This document shows positions 33,201-43,658 of a DNA stretch of 64,000 nt, one piece after another. The DNA comes from Chloranthus sessilifolius (Eukaryota > Streptophyta > Magnoliopsida > Chloranthales > Chloranthaceae). Within the stretch, counting starts at the first letter, position 1. Each line of letters begins with the position of its first letter. Location: contig CM037590.1 in NCBI GenBank assembly GCA_021018995.1, positions 104,719,097 through 104,783,096 of the forward strand, read 5' to 3'. The notes beneath the pieces were generated by a model. It was not told the DNA's origin and ran no database searches. It saw nothing but the letters and a program-made list of their open reading frames with translations. The position numbers were made by a program, and so were the translations under genes.

Positions 33201-33602
33201 CTTGGGAAGCTGCTAAAGCATCTGCCAATTGATAGGTAGGCTGAGTGCATTGGTGGAGTTTATTTATAGGAGCTAGAGCAGTTGGCTGCAATAGACATGT
33301 TGGATGGTGGCCTCCGGTTTCAGCACCCATTGGCAAGGTTCAAGTTGTTGCATTTATCAGTTTCAGAACATGCTGCTATGTGAAATTGAATGCAGGTTAG
33401 TATGCAGCTGCTGGGTGCTGAGCTCCTTAGCTGTTGATTGGTTCAAAACTCCTCTAAATGGCTCTTTTTACTGGAAAACTGCACTAAGGATAAAATTACC
33501 TCTTTGTTGCAAAACAATACTAAAAGCAAATATTAAATACTCTAAGTCCTAGCAAAAGCCAGGTTTAAAGGTGTAGAAAGTGAAAAAAATCAGTGACCAA
33601 CA
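30247..33602. mobile_element. Insertion A: 3.36 kb, unclassified, rich in CGATAGGTT
   Basis: It splits the RT/RNase H linker of element 2. Its ends are TATTGG and CCAACA, the TG...CA inverted form of an LTR with one change, and it is flanked by TTTCC (30242-30246) and TCTCC (33603-33607), a 5-bp duplication with one mismatch. No repeated ends or coding domain were found, so it may be a large solo LTR. From 31690 to 33240 it holds more than 20 copies of CGATAGGTT, CGATAGGAT or CGACAGGTT at irregular distances. 30260-31680 shows no gene. Confidence 0.6.
31688..33240. repeat. Dispersed CGATAGG motif cluster
   Basis: Examples: 31689, 32027, 32203, 32243, 32283, 32338, 32377, 32429, 32509, 32536, 32566, 33229. 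Many are preceded by TT or CT and followed by TT or AT. Between copies the sequence is rich in GCTGC/GCAGC words. Spacing is about 25-50 bp and not phased. Confidence 0.75.
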
Positions 33603-33607
33603 TCTCC

Positions 33608-34189
33608 AAACTATCAAGTCCGCTTACTCAGCTCACCAAGAAAAATGATAAGTTTGATTAGACTGATCAGTGTGAGAAGAATTTCTAAGAACTCAAGACG
33701 CGTCTGACTACAGCACCAGTGCTATCTATACCTTATGGCGGAGGAGGTTTTGCTATATACAGTGACGCATCTTACAGTGGTTTGGGTTGTGTCCTCAACC
33801 AGCACAAGAAGCTTATCGCGTACAGCTCTAGACAGCTCAAGGAACACGAGAAGAATTATCCGACTCACGATCTGGAGTTAGCAGCAGTGATCTTTGCTTT
33901 GAAGATCTGGAGGCACTACTTATACGGTGAGACATTCGACATCTTCACTGACCACAAGAGTCTCAAGTAACTTTTCACTTAGAGGGATTTAAATATGCAA
34001 CAGCGCAGATGGATGAAGTTTTTAAAGGATTACGACTGTTCCATCCAGTATCATCCTGAGAAAGCTAATATTGTGGCGGATGCCTTAAGCAGAAAGTCTT
34101 CGGCTCAGTTGGCACATCTTATTACCAGAGTACAGAGGTGGCATCTACTTGAGGACCTGGCCTAATGAGATACATTGATAGACGTCAAA
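33608..34189 (+). pseudogene. RNase H of element 2
   Basis: It resumes after insertion A ([10 protein letters not shown]) and reads [20 protein letters not shown] (33748), [39 protein letters not shown] and FTDHKSLK (33943-33968) before a stop. [20 protein letters not shown] follows at about 34040-34100. Then LEDLA and a stop, cut at 34190 by solo LTR B. Confidence 0.88.
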
Positions 34190-34527
34190 TGTGACGACCC
34201 GACTTTTCCAATCCTTAAGGTATAGGAAAGGCTGGTTCATCATCTTATTGAATTCTCAATAAGCCGTATTTCAAACAAAGCCGGCAGCATAAGCATAGAT
34301 CTAAATAGAAGCAAAGCTAATAAAACAAGAACAAAAACTTAAAAGCTTTAACAAAAAAATATCACCAAGAGGAACCAGAAAGAACCACCAGTGTTGGCCA
34401 ATCCAAACACCTAAACAATGGTTCCTATTGATGGTTCCTCAAGTGATATCCAAAAGACAAAACAATGGCCTAGGGCCCAATATTCAAAAAGATTATAATC
34501 CAAAAGTACCAAAATGACCTATCTCGA

Positions 34528-34628
34528 TCAAGGAAGGAACTCCTCTGCTGGGGTCTCCAACTCCTCCTCAGCAATGTAGTCAGAGTTCTCCAAATCACGA
34601 TCGTCAGATCCTAAGGCAGTGTCAGCAC
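34528..34628 (-). CDS. LTR acidic terminal exon, family B version
   Basis: On the minus strand, after ACGTCACAG: GT, then ADTALGSDDRDLENSDYIAE, an acidic run, LETPAEEFLP and stop. The sequence is very different from elements 1 and 2, but phase, acidity, length (33 codons) and the TPA-E-F ending agree. Confidence 0.5.
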
Positions 34629-35766
34629 CTGTGACGTATAGTCGGGGTATGAGCTTCATCCAAGCTCAGTAGGAAAAAAAAAACTAATAACATGCTTATC
34701 ATAACATCAAACACATATCTTATGGCATAACGTACACAAAGTTGTTTTGAACACATGCAGAGAGGTGATTTCATAACCTTAACATACATATGCAATGCTA
34801 ATGGAATCATGAATATGCTCACATTTCTATTCCGACATAAGAAAGAAGAAAAACTTAAAAGTGTTTACTTAAAGTACTAGAATGAGGAACTATAGCCTCA
34901 AGCCCCCGATGGAATACCCACCATCGTCACTCACATGAGTCATTTGCACATAAATCCAAGGTCCGTGAGTTGGACACTTGGCGAACATAATTACCGTTAT
35001 CGGTAAGAATCACAAAAGCACATATCACAAAGGGTGTATGCGGATTGGCGCCCGTGCAGTCACGGATATCTGCCGCGTCGATCACGGTTATACGCTTGGC
35101 GTCGGTCGGGTATTCACATAACCTTAAATCCAAAAGTGCATACATATAGCTTATCGCCGTGTGAAGTGATAATTATAATTTATATCAGAAGTCGGAACAA
35201 AGTGTGAAAGTCTCTTATACACATATTAAATGAATCTCGAGGATTCCATAAGTCTCACATGTTTTTAAGTCATACATAAACACATGCCTCATTTCTTCAA
35301 AATCATAAACGAAAATCACAAAATAGGATCGAAGAATGTATCATAACATAACACACATGTTTATGAAATAATGCACATGATATCAAGTTTTCCCTACCTT
35401 AGTTTAGAGTCGAGCATATCAGAGGCAAAGTAAAAGCTCACTCGACGATCTCCAATCTTTAATCTACATTACAAACATTCATTTATACACATGTTACCGA
35501 CTAATTATCATATAAGCCAAAGTTTCTAAAATTTTCTCACAGTTAGGCGAAACAGGCAAGTTTAAGGTAACATTGACTCATGTAAAAACTTGTCCCTACT
35601 TCACCCTACTTTTTAACCTTTATAACATTCGATTCACAAATTGGTCAATTCATGAAAGTTATAGGGCTCGTTGTCTTCTTTCTAACGCCTCAAAAATCAC
35701 ATTAATCCGAGTTCGGAATAAAACGTTATGACTGAAATACCAAAGCAGTATCGGACCAAATTCGAC

Positions 35767-35882
35767 CATCGAATTTTCCAAAAATGCATCAGGCTTAAAA
35801 ACCCAAATTCGACCATCAAATTTATTTTCGATGGTCGAATTTCAAATTCGACCATCGAATTGAAATTCGACCCTCGAATTTC
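35767..35882. repeat. ATTCGACCATCGAATT cluster in LTR B
   Basis: Four or five copies of AATTCGACCATCGAATTT or its reverse. One pair, 35805-35817 and 35830-35842, forms a perfect 13-bp inverted repeat (AAATTCGACCATC / GATGGTCGAATTT) with a 12-base loop. Confidence 0.8.
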
Positions 35883-36641
35883 TCCAGATCTGTGTGTTCC
35901 AGATTTATTCTTCCGACTTGATTTTTCATTCCAAAACACCAATCCATCTATCTTTTTCAGACGTACCCTTTATCTAAACTATTCTAAGCATAAATAATTT
36001 TAATCAAAGGTGTTTAAAGAGCCTACCTTTCAAGGTCTGCACCTAGCTTCCGTGGATCTATTCTTAAGCACCGAATTAAGCCGCATGAAGTTCAATTTGG
36101 ACCCCAAAATCAGTACATCTTCACGTTGCTACCAGGGCAAAGGTTAGCCCAGATCCTTCACCAAACCGTCCACTCTCCCCTAGTCTTCCTTTTCAATGCA
36201 TCTAACCGATCATCACCACATGACAAGTCTTTTCAACGATTGAGATGGGGAGAGGGGGGTTTACAAACTCACTAGATCTAAAATCAAAGGTGAGGCAGAG
36301 CTTGCAAGTTCTTAAATCCAATGAGAGAGAGAGAGAAGTTACACTTCTCTTTCAAACTCTCTCTTATAACATAAAAACAAAGCTAAAATATCTAGATTTT
36401 TCTATTTGCAATCCTATCTACTTAACTTGAAATTAAATCCGACGTGAAACACAAACATTCAACTTATTGTGTAAGTCATCGTTTACATGACTTCCACACG
36501 TCACGAAACAAAATCCTTTGGCCATTATTCTTATCATATCCAAAACTAAACAAAAATCCAGAAAATTTTCGTAATAATTTTCGGACACGCTTACCGAGGT
36601 AAATAAAATCTGGTCCAAAATATCTGGGATATTACATCAAA

Positions 36642-37069
36642 GGTTCCGGAGCATTGATAGCTACCATTGTGATACGGCCCACATTGTTTGATAACGTGCA
36701 TAAGCTCCAGATGTTTGATGATGAGCTGATGGCCATTAGAAAGGATGTGATCAACGGGATCAAACCTGATTTCTCCATCAAGGATGATGGTACTTTGCTA
36801 TTCAGAGATCGGATGTGCATCCTTGCTAATAAATATCTGAAGGATACTATTTTAGAGGAAGCGTATAAATCAACATATGCTATACGTCCTGGGAGTACCA
36901 AGAAGTACCAAGATCTCAAGCGAAGCTTTTGGTGGAGAGGACTGAAGAAAGATGTTGCAGATTATGTTTCTCGATGTTTGGTCTGCCAGCAGGTGAAAGT
37001 AGACCATCGAAACCCAGCAAGGTTGTTGCAATCTTTACCAGTGCCAGAGTGGAAATGGGAGGTCATTTC
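36642..37069 (+). pseudogene. Integrase N-terminus of element 2
   Basis: Zinc-binding region with the frame from ATIVIRPTLFDNV, then EEAYKSTYAIRPGSTKKYQD, FWWRGLKKDVADYVSRCLVC and QQVKVDHRNPA. The CXXC pair is intact, unlike in element 1. The core starts WKWEVISV and is then cut by fragment C. Confidence 0.85.
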
Positions 37070-37376
37070 TGTAATATCTCAGATATTTTGGACCAAATTT
37101 TATTTACCTCGGTAAGCGTGTCCGAAAATTATTACGGAAATTTTCTGGATTTTTGTTTAGTTTTGGATATGATAAGAATAATGGCCAAAAGTTTTGTTTA
37201 AAGTGGCGTGATCATTTGAAGCGATGAAATAAGTGAAATTGGAAAATGTTTATGTTTGAAGAACTGATCAGTCGAGAAGTGGATTAAATTTTTAAGTTGA
37301 ATGGTCGCATTCTTTGGAAAGTCGATATTTGATTTTATATTGATGATTGAGGAATTGCTGTATTTATTGAGAAAAT
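37070..37376 (+). mobile_element. Insertion C: fragment of a family B LTR, plus strand
   Basis: TGTAATATCTCAGATATTTTGG and the next 130 bases match the minus-strand start of solo LTR B (36636 downwards) almost base for base. The fragment runs to about 37376 and replaces some 40 bases of the integrase core. No target duplication is visible, so it is a truncated copy. Confidence 0.75.
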
Positions 37377-37937
37377 AATGTCATCTGGGTCATTGTAGAT
37401 AGACTGACAAAGTCTGCACACTTTCTGCCATATCGCACTATGTATACAACAAGCAAGCTTGTAGAGTTGTACATGAAAGAGATAGTTCGGTTACATGGCA
37501 TACTAATCAGCATCATGTGTGATCGAGATCCGCTTTATACGTCGCAATTTTGGAGGCGATTTCAAGAAGGCATGGGTACTAGATTGGAGTTCAGCTCAGC
37601 ATTTTATCCTCAGACAGATGGGTAGACTAAGAGAGTGAATCAGATCATAGAGGATATATTGCGTGCATGTATGTTGGGCTTTCATGGTTCATGGGATTAG
37701 CATTTACCTCCGATTGAGTTATCTTATAATAACAGCTATCAGTCCAGTATTGGGATGGCACCGTATGAAGCATTATATAGATGACGATACAGATCAACCG
37801 GTGAGAAGCTTGTTTTGGGACTTGATATCGTGGACAGTGCAACCGAGACAGTTTGGTTGATCCGCGAAAGATTGAGGGTTGCTCAAAGTCGCCAAAATAG
37901 ATATGCCGATCTTCATCAGACGCACGTTGAGTTTCAG
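37377..37937 (+). pseudogene. Integrase core of element 2
   Basis: It resumes at VIWVIVDRLTKSAHFLPY, with the second catalytic Asp in MCDRDPLYTSQF (about 37513-37550), GTRLEFSSAFYPQTDG (37575-37620), a stop, and RVNQIIEDI. The segment encoding the first Asp was removed by insertion C. Stops follow at 37623, 37698 and 37782. It ends at the candidate intron donor CAG/GTATAC. Confidence 0.86.
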
Positions 37938-38014
37938 GTATACTTAGAAGCATTCAAGAAACTTACGATTCCCTAGTTAAATCAATTAGCTATGGAATTA
38001 ACATTTATTTTTAG
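37938..38014 (+). other. Candidate intron inside integrase, 77 bp
   Basis: CAG/GTATAC to ACATTTATTTTTAG/G, with a branch-like GGAATTAAC about 20 bases before the end and stops in frame. It has full consensus ends here, while element 1 has lost the donor GT. Confidence 0.65.
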
Positions 38015-38434
38015 GTGGGAGACAAGGTATTTGTGAAAATCTCGCCAACAAAGGGCATGATGCGCTTTGGAAAATGGGGAAAGCTGAGTCCTCAATATAT
38101 TAGACCCTTTGAAGTACTCGGACAGGTTGGCGAAGTCGCGTACAAGATTACTTTGCCACCACAGTTGGCGAGCATGTATAACGTATTCCATGTTTCCATG
38201 TTACGGCAATACGTGCGAGATCCGACTCATGTGTTGGATTTCCAACCGATTGAGTTACAGAAGGATCTGACTGTGATTGAGGAATCGGTCGAGATTTTGG
38301 ATCGTATGGAACAAGTTTTATGGACTAAGTTGATTCCACTTGTGCTCATAAAGTGGCGTAATCATTCATCTTCGGAAGCCACTTGGGAGCACGAAACTGA
38401 GATCCGTGAGCAGTACCTGCACTTGTTTACCTGA
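38015..38434 (+). pseudogene. Integrase C-terminus and chromodomain of element 2
   Basis: An uninterrupted 139-codon frame: GDKVFVKISPTKG, LSPQYIRPFEVLGQ, NVFHVSMLRQYVRDPTHV, then the chromodomain EILDRMEQVLWTKLIP, VLIKWRNHSSSEATWEHETE and REQYLHLF, ending at the expected stop. It is the best-preserved piece of either element's pol. The chromodomain fits the Tekay-type chromoviruses. Confidence 0.9.
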
Positions 38435-39138
38435 CGTGGAAGGTACTTTCACGATTTTCGTTTAAATTTCATCATCGAGATTATATGCTTATCAAATGTC
38501 AGCACACATGTTTTGACGAGTATACTTTGCTTGTACGGGTCCGGTATATGAGCTATCATAGTTCCTTATCTTCGAAATGAAGTTGAAAAGCATTAACGAC
38601 ATAAAAATTTTATGGGATAGCTTGCTGTCAGGATTGATCGATCAAATATATAAGATTGATCGATCAAATTGGGTTTGAACCATAGGCTATTTTAGAATGT
38701 TTGATTGATCAAAAGTGAAGATTGATCGATCAATTTTGTGGATTGATCAATCAATGTAAGTGCATTGATCGATCAAGGCTGTCGAGATAGGGCAGTTTAA
38801 GTTCGACATTGATCGATCAATTTTGAGGGATTGATCGATCAAGGTATCGGCTAGGGCATTTTCACTTAAGAATTGATCGATCAATTTGAGCATTGATCGA
38901 TCAACCCTATCGTTTTAAGTAACGATTGGGGTTTTTTAAATCTCATTTGCACGATTGAGGTTTTCAATCGTTTAAAGGGTTCTCATTTGCTTTATGTTCA
39001 AGCAACCTTTTAGGGTGATTTCTGGCTACCTGAACTCCTCTCCGCATGAATTTAGCTCAGATTTCACTCGGTCAAATCGGTAAACCCTAACCTCCTTTAA
39101 ATTTGGGTTTTTTGTGCCTTTTTGAACCTTATTACACT
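38435..39138 (+). repeat. Post-pol spacer with palindrome array, element 2
   Basis: TTGATCGATCAA-type copies start at 38634, 38656, 38701, 38722, 38743, 38765 and continue to about 38906. Spacing within clusters is 21-22 bp. The array ends about 230 bases before the additional ORF. Confidence 0.8.
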
Positions 39139-40555
39139 ATGGGGCTGCGAACCAAGAATGCGTCGCGCAAAATCCCCACATCCCGGGTTCGTGCATCAGT
39201 GCCGCCCGCCGAACTAGTCGCACCAACCTTTGTGCCACCTGTGGCACTTGTTGAGAACGTGGTGCTCCCTGTTTTGAACCCCCAACCACCCCAAATCCAA
39301 TGCGAAGCCCCAAATCAGTGGTGGGCTTCCAAAACTTTCCTACCCGAATATGTTTTCGCCTCTACACTTTTTGAGGATTGGCCTAAGATGACTTGCGCCA
39401 TCAACTACATCAAAAAGCTTAGGCTGGAACCCTTACTTGAGTTGTTTCACGATTATTATTGTCCTCGAATCGTGCAACTTTTCTTCCAAAACCTCCGTCG
39501 GGGCCACAGCCGACACCAACTCGTTACCTCGATTGATGGGTTTGAGTATAAATTTAACCAGTTTCATGTCGCAGCTGCCCTACAGTGCACTTCGGTGTAC
39601 ATTGAGACTTGTGGCTTAGCGCCATTGTGCATCAAGGACGTCCCGTTACATGACGTGGTCACCAAAATGACTCAGGGTCAGCATGGATTAGGGCAATCCA
39701 TTACCCAAGCTCAACTCCCCAACCGGTTGTGGATGCTTGATACATTTATCAAGTGTGCCCTTAACCCATTTTTGCACAAGTCTGCACGGAGCGGCATTGC
39801 GCAATAGGCGCTCTTCTCGACTTTCGAGGACCATTGGTTCTTCGTTTCCGATTTGGTTCTTGATGGCATGATCAATGCCAAAGAAATGATGTCGGAGAAG
39901 ACCAAGGCTGCTTCAAAGAAGTAGATGCCTTATGCTTGCCTCATCATTAAGATGGTTGAGCACTATGTGGCCTTGAGAGAGGCGTATAGCTTGGCTCCCG
40001 GTGAGCCTCGGTTGACCAATAACACGAAAGTGTTTCAATTAAAAGACTGGATCAGGAGTTATAACCTTTTGGTCAAGCAGTTTGCACGAGGAGAGGAGGA
40101 GGTTCCTTGATTCGGAGAGTGCGAGGCTAGCGCTGACTGCTTGAGGAGGAGGACAGCGGAGAGTTCTGGTGAGGGAGGCCCGGCTGATCGACCACCTCGG
40201 CCGGTATCTCCTTGACCTACCCCTATACGCCGACTTGCCCATGCCTCTACGTCGCGTGGACCTGCTCCTTCTACCGTTGACATGGAAGCGATGCTTCGTG
40301 AGCTCATTGAGGGCAACCGGTGTATCCACGAGCGGCTGGACGGGATGGAGGAGTTTTAAGGTTAGGTTCATCGCCGGTTGGATTACCATGAGGGCATGCA
40401 CGAGCTCTTGATGCATCACTTGTATGCCACCACGTCGATGCCGATGATCGCTCATGCCCGTCAGCATACTGTGGATCCTTGTGACTACAGTACCCAGCCA
40501 CCTCGCCCCAGCAGACCTGCACCTGACGAGGCCGGACTTTTCAACACCCCGGCAG
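39139..40555 (+). pseudogene. Additional ORF after pol, element 2
   Basis: It starts MGLRTKNASRKIPTSRVR and is open for 223 codons, then has TAG codons at 39805 and 39922. Blocks in order: Pro-rich N-terminus, NQWWASKTFLPEYVFASTLF, EDWPKMTCAINYIKKLRLEP, IVQLFFQNLRRGHSR, TSIDGFEYKFNQFHVAAALQ, VVTKMTQGQHGLGQSITQAQ, RLWMLDTFIKCALNPFLHKS, MPYACLIIKMVEHYVALREA, then a Pro/Arg-rich tail with MPMIAHARQH. The pattern resembles the putative plant transposon protein domain (PF20167-type; from memory). It ends NTPAG at the donor-like GGCAG/GTACTTAC (40555/40556), in phase with the acidic exon at 42947. Confidence 0.75.
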
Positions 40556-40763
40556 GTACTTACTATGCTATTATCTGTATTATTTGATCATTATATCTGT
40601 ATATGTATTTTATTCTGCTTTCCATATACATTCTGTTCTGCATGCATCCCTGTTTTTGCATGATGTATTCGTCTGCTCGTTCTGCTTTACTATGACTATT
40701 AGCCTTAGAACACACCATTCCTCTGACTAAACCTCCCTGACATATTTGAGGACAGAAATTCCT

Positions 40764-40775
40764 AAGGGGGGATAA
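40764..40775 (+). promoter_or_regulatory. Polypurine tract of element 2
   Basis: AAGGGGGGATAA directly before the 3' LTR. Confidence 0.8.
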
Positions 40776-41528
40776 TGTAATAGCCCTAAAATTCTAAACA
40801 AGAGACCTACTGCTTTGATATACGTGTCCGACATGGAAATTGAGATAAATTAAAAATATTTAATTTAATATTATGAAAGATAATATTAATCAATGGTAGA
40901 GTGAAGTCATGTGTGACTTCTCATTTAAGTTCGAGTCGTGTAAACCCTTGATGAGGCGTGGTACGCCATAGAAACTGTGTAGGTGCTCCACACTGGAGCT
41001 TAAGTTAAGGTAAAACAGAAATATCAAAGATATTCCTATTTCTTAGCTTATAAGTGAATGAAGAAGTGTTGTATACCCACTTTGCATCTTCCTCTTCCTG
41101 CTTGTCTTGAGAAATTCAGTTAGGTTATGATTTTTAGGTGGTAGTTTTGAGAAACCACAGTAGAGAGAGAGAGAGACCTAGGTTAGTGATTGCTCGATTG
41201 GAGAGCGTGGAACCGACGGCATTACGCTAATCTATCTTACAAGAACGTGCGTTGTCACTGTGTGTTAAAGCGGAGCCACAAATCCATTGTCTTGGGTCGT
41301 AACGGTGACAAACCCTCCAATTTAGAATTCGAAACCCTCTTCGGATCACGTTGTCGGGATCCTGAAAGGTACTTCAAATAGGTGAGTTTTAGATTTAAAA
41401 TGGTGGAGGTTAAGACCTCATTAATGTATAAAATGGGTGTGTGTGTGTGGTTGTTAGAAACCATTAAGAAGCAATGGTGAAAATTGATCAAACTAGTGAT
41501 CGCCATTAATGACAGAAAACTGTCATTA

Positions 41529-42126
41529 TTGATCGATCAAAGTAGTTAATTAATCGATCAAAACTGGGATTGATCGATCAAGGCAGTGATTTGATCGATC
41601 AATTTGTATAACCAATTAATGAGAATAGTAAGTGATCTTTCTGGAAGTTCGATGCTCGATGAGCATTGATTGATCAATTTGGAGTTTGATTGATCAATTC
41701 TGAAGGTTGATCGATCAAATTTGGAATTGATCGATCAATAAGAAAGGCTGATCGATCATAGTGAAGTGATCGATCAAAGGCAAGAATGATCGATCAATGG
41801 GAAAATTGATCGATCAATAAGGAGGATTGATCGATCAATTTAGAGATTGATAGATCAAAATTATATAAATGTTATACAAACAGAGGGGCGGTATTTTTAA
41901 AATTTTAAAGTCTGTCTGGATTGATCGATCAATGGGGAAATTGATTGATCAAATTGAGGGATTGATTGATCAAATTGAGGGATTGATTGATCAATGTGGA
42001 AGATTGATCGATCAAGTTACTTAGATTCAGTGTGAGTTAAATAAGATGATTGATCGATGAAGGAAGGCAATTGATCGATCAAGGTGATGGATTGATCGAT
42101 CAAGCATGGACATTGATCGATCAATC
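41529..42126. repeat. Phased palindrome array, 3' LTR of element 2
   Basis: Same arrangement as 25589-26165. An extra unit (AAATTGAGGGATTGATTGATC repeated) is present near 41950-41990. Confidence 0.88.
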
Positions 42127-42946
42127 ACCCCTATTTTTCTGTTGTTTTAGTTTTGTGGACAAAATACTACTGGGCACTGCGCCAGTTATTATCCTGACAT
42201 GTCTGACACTTACTATACTATGTCTGTGGTTTAGGATCAGACTATGATGCTTTGAAAAGCCATAGATTTGCTTAGAAAGAGGTATGATGTAAGGTAGGGG
42301 AAATCCAACCTAAAAATATATTTGAATATGATTTCATGATTCTTTCACATCTGTATCCTGATTTTCTATTTTAAAAGCATGTTTGCATATCAATCAATCA
42401 ATCTCTGTCATCTCTGATTCCTACATTCTGATGTCTGTGTTCTGAAGCCTGTTTTTGAATTCTGATATCTAATTCTTGAGGTCATATGTGCGTATGTGAT
42501 TTTAAGTATTTAATCCAGATGATCCCCACCGACTCGGTAGTATATCCGTGCCCTGGCACAATCGTGCATCTACTTTGATAATCCCTCGGCACAATTGCAT
42601 TCCATAGATGAGGCATTGTTGCACTCTGAAAATTGTTCATATGAACGACGATTGGTTGGGGTTTCCTATCGGCATACACCTGATTACCACGCGTTATATA
42701 TTCATGGGAGCTTCTTAAGTTAGAAATATGCATAATTTAAGTCACAAATTATATACTAATAGCATCTGTTCTGTTCTTTGAAAACTCAGTACATGTTATC
42801 TGATTTATCCTGTCTGGATATTCTGATTTGATTATCTGTTTGAGATACTACCTGCAAAATCATGTCTTACATTTTTAATACAATTTTAGCTGTGATTCTT
42901 CTACTGAGCTTAGATGTAGCTTACTCTGTTTCTATAACATTAATAG

Positions 42947-43056
42947 CTTCTAAGGCTAGAGCTCCCAGTACAGAGAGCAATCCTGTCTACCAGCCTGATC
43001 CGGAGGCTGAGGTTGAGGAGGAGGATATCGATACCCCAGCTGTTGAGTTCTATTAG
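42947..43056 (+). CDS. LTR acidic terminal exon, element 2 3' LTR
   Basis: After ACATTAATAG: CT, then SKARAPSTESNPVYQPDP, an acidic run, IDTPAVEFY and stop at 43054-43056. It is the copy that would be spliced to the additional ORF from donor 40555. The joined codon is G plus CT and the frame stays open to the stop. Confidence 0.55.
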
Positions 43057-43469
43057 CTGTTTGGGTATTAGTTTGTACTTTTTTTATTTTCGTACTGAAT
43101 TCTAGATTATTTGCGTGCCTGGTGGCCACCGTTTGTACTTATTATTATAAATATTGTGTTTACTTGTATTGTTACACATTCTGTAGGAACCACTATTAGG
43201 AACTATTGTTTTGAGTGATAGATGTCCATCACTAGTGGTTCTTCTTAGTTCCTTTTTGGAGAATGTATATTCTTTTATATGATAAATATGCATTGTTTAT
43301 TGTTTCTTTCTCTTAAAGTCATATATGATGACTCGATCTTTCACTACTGGACAATGTCTGCTCTGATTTCAGCTAGACGAGCAGACACTCTGTGATTTAT
43401 CTTGGGGATCATCCAGAGCATGATCCTGATGGCATGGATTTCCGGGTGCGAAAAATCAGGGCTTTCACA

Positions 43470-43653
43470 TATTTACTGTTTTATTCCTTTCTTTCTGTTA
43501 GAGCCTTATATGATGACTCGATCTACCACTTTTGATAGTGTCTGCTCTGACTTCCGCTAGACGAGCAGACACTCTTTTGTTTGTTCCGGGAATCATCTAG
43601 AGTTATGATCCTGATGGGATGGGTTTTCGGGTGTGTAAATCTGAGCTGTCACA
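43470..43653 (+). mobile_element. Chromovirus solo LTR, second piece
   Basis: Final 184 bp of the LTR begun at 22290, including the H3 hairpin (GTGTCTGCTC / GAGCAGACAC) and the end CTGTCACA, followed by the duplication ATGAT. Confidence 0.9.
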
Positions 43654-43658
43654 ATGAT

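Larger units (their letters stand above)
34190..36636 (-). mobile_element. Solo LTR B, chromovirus family, 2.45 kb
   Basis: Flanked by TCAAA (34185-34189 and 36637-36641). In minus reading it starts TGTAATATCCCAGATATT and ends GGGTCGTCACA. The orientation is fixed by homologous H1 (34650-34668), H2 (34369-34440) and the acidic frame (34528-34628), all on the minus strand. It has no TTGATCGATCAA array; instead it has an ATTCGACCATCGAATT cluster at 35767-35880. A donor-like ACTAAG/GTAGGGAAAA occurs at about 35400, as in the other families. Confidence 0.88.
24843..43469 (+). mobile_element. Element 2: Ty3/gypsy chromovirus with later insertions, 18.6 kb
   Basis: LTRs at 24843-27503 and 40776-43469 are flanked by the target duplication TATTT (24838-24842, 43470-43474). 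It is a sister of element 1 with the same plan: tRNA-Met primer site, gag, protease, RT, RNase H, integrase, chromodomain, palindrome array, additional ORF, polypurine tract. Insertion A splits RT from RNase H, solo LTR B splits RNase H from integrase, and fragment C replaces part of the integrase core. The original length without them is about 12.5 kb. Confidence 0.95.
40776..43469 (+). repeat. 3' LTR of element 2
   Basis: Begins TGTAATAGCCC, ends CTTTCACA, followed by TATTT. Array 41529-42126, TATA-like 41861, acidic exon 42947-43056, H2 43185-43252 (several stem bases changed), H3 near 43355-43391. Closely similar to 24843-27503 throughout. Confidence 0.93.

Noticed and set aside
34190..36636. 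Plus orientation for solo LTR B because TGTGACGACCCGAC looks like a chromovirus LTR start
   Set aside because: H1, H2, the acidic frame and fragment C all show that the LTR reads on the minus strand.
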